18,703 bases of DNA from Liolophura sinensis. Its lineage: Eukaryota > Mollusca > Polyplacophora > Chitonida > Chitonidae. Positions 17,347-18,703 of the stretch are shown here, in pieces. The stretch is taken from NCBI RefSeq assembly GCF_032854445.1, contig NW_027018523.1, positions 1 through 18,703 on the forward strand, written 5' to 3'. A program made the position numbers and the translations under genes. The notes beneath the pieces were generated by a model, which did not search any database, was not told the DNA's origin, and worked only from the letters and a program-made list of their open reading frames with translations. How positions within the stretch are numbered: the first letter of the stretch is position 1; each line of letters starts with the position of its first letter.

Positions 17347-18481
17347 TCTGCCAAGTACAATAGCTGTATTAATATCTGAAACGTTACAGCATGTGTTAAA
17401 TGATAACAAAAACGTGATACATTCTCTTTGATATATCACATTCCTCGACCAGCTACAGTGGTATAAACCTCTTGATATAGTAATAAGGGTTCTTTGGTAT
17501 AATATTATATGGACAAGACTAGACGTGTCGTGAAGTGTTAACTACGTTACTGTTGTCAACTAGGTCACCGTCCTGTCAACTACGTTACCATGATGTTTTT
17601 CTCAATATATTAAATAATGATTGAAATGTGCTTTCTGATTTATGTTTTTTTTCAACCACTTATAACCAATTTATCGTCTGAGTGAAGCTTGAATAGCTAT
17701 ACTCGCTCTCAGTTTTGTACATTTTGTTTAGTAGTTATGAAGTAAAGAACTGTTCAAATGAATCATGCCTTGGAGTGTCATAATAGCTAATCTACTTGTA
17801 TGCAAGGTAAAACTGTATATTATTTACACATAAGGGACATAAACTGTAACTCTGATGTTTTCTGTACTGTTTAGGTTCTCTAACTACACTCAATTGAAGT
17901 ACGCACGTCTGTAGCGTAAGTGACAACTGATTTTCAATTGTCTATCGGTTTATCTGCTGAAATTATTAAACTTTCACTTTGAATGTGTCCCACTGTGTTA
18001 TTTTTAGTTCTTTAATTATTGCGGAAGATCAGTGAGTCAAAAAAATTTATTCCAACAGAGACACATCTGCTAATAGAAAAGCAACTCAAAATATACAGCA
18101 GTGGTATAATGACTCTACTATGAAAGATAACAGATACACATTAAATTATTAATGCACACTTGTTGAATAAAATGACTGCAAAGTAATTACTGGATGTAGA
18201 TAGCCATTATTGTGTGTAGCAATGAGATGATACTCAATTTAACAGGGTTAATATTGATTTGAAATGAAGGATTACCTCAGTGGTCACAACCAAGCTGTGA
18301 AAGCACATATTGCACATTCTGACATTTCATATCTTATTGGTTTTACATGTGCATTATACTTGGGGTAAAGAATATTTTACTCGTGATAATACGGCAGTCA
18401 AGGTATTCGTGGACAGCAGTGAAAAACAGATAGAACCAAAGGAAACCTAGGAAGACAGCTTGAAATGCCAGTATGCACACA

Positions 18482-18507
18482 CTGTACATGTATATACACA
18501 TGTACAG
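18482..18507. repeat. Perfect 10-bp inverted repeat
   Basis: CTGTACATGT at 18482-18491 and ACATGTACAG at 18498-18507 with a six-base loop ATATAC. It lies in non-coding sequence with no run of T after it, so there is no reason to call it a terminator. Confidence 0.8.
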
Positions 18508-18703
18508 GTGGTTACAGTGCACCAGGAAATGGTGTAGACAGAACAAACGAATTTAGGGTATAAAATACATGCAGATACGTTGGTCCATTTGATGGAGCTG
18601 TTTTCCAACTTTAGTAACTGCCATGAAGCCAAGTGGGCTCTGGGAAATATCCCTATTAATTCTTTCAGAGTGGCCCATGTGGGTGAAAAAGATTGGCTAT
18701 TTT

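Larger units (their letters stand above)
16926..18703. other. Non-coding stretch, no gene seen
   Basis: AT-rich, with only short open frames lacking any recognisable domain or sensible codon pattern. It contains one SINE-like core (17278-17346) and a short perfect hairpin (18482-18507), annotated separately. I found no RNA gene. Confidence 0.5.

Noticed and set aside
18244-18251. AGGGTTAA (and another at 11592-11599) as the missing right piggyBac end
   Set aside because: Only the four terminal CCCT bases agree with the left end, and both lie many kilobases away beyond other genes.
18482-18507. Hairpin as a terminator or small RNA
   Set aside because: No U-tract, arms of only 10 bp, AT-rich alternating sequence, no adjacent gene.
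1-18703. CRISPR arrays, tRNA, rRNA, bacterial operons
   Set aside because: No regularly spaced direct repeats of the right size, no recognisable RNA gene, and the introns and transposon types are eukaryotic.

Overview
The window reads as AT-rich eukaryotic (metazoan) nuclear DNA that is mostly nested transposable elements plus one intron-containing gene. GT-AG introns join reading frames in phase, and there are no bacterial-style operons. Five dispersed copies of a SINE-like core of the form 'cgccgtacttaagaatatttcac' type (never identical) resemble repeats I associate with molluscs. Together with the transposon families present, this suggests a gastropod or bivalve. The assignment is inference, not proof.

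Layout. (1) 1-1790, minus strand: the 5' part of a decayed Jockey-like non-LTR retrotransposon, with a GC-rich 5' leader and a gag-like ORF1 with CCHC knuckles broken by two frameshifts and a stop. It runs off the left edge. (2) 1791-2212: spacer with two SINE-like cores. (3) 2213-3291, plus strand: a dead copy of an uncharacterised invertebrate protein family, called 'family F' here. It is cut at a TTAA by (4) a piggyBac element whose 3' end is at 3292-3296 and whose transposase (3567-5135, minus) is intact. (5) 6151-10474, minus: an apparently intact five-exon member of family F, about 947 residues. (6) 10481-11966: its upstream region. (7) 11967-12871 and 16606-16706, minus: one Penelope-like reverse transcriptase split in two by (8) a complete pogo/Tigger-type DNA transposon at 12874-16603, with 25-bp terminal inverted repeats, a TA target duplication and a two-exon DD35D transposase. 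(9) 16707-16925, plus: the C-terminal end of a family F gene, joined sharply to the retroelement. (10) 16926-18703: no gene seen, one more SINE-like core.

Relative order of events can be read directly: family F copies are oldest, the Penelope-like element landed against a family F C-terminus, and the Tigger element then landed in the Penelope-like ORF. Deleting the Tigger element and one TA restores the retroelement frame. Independently, piggyBac landed in the plus-strand family F copy.

The most interesting item is family F. The intact gene shows a strand/helix order and acidic positions resembling an RNase H-like (DDE/D transposase) core, but its first acidic position is Asn where the dead copy has Asp. 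It could be an unnamed transposase family or a domesticated derivative of one. Family F and the Tigger protein also seem to end in a similar small beta-rich module.
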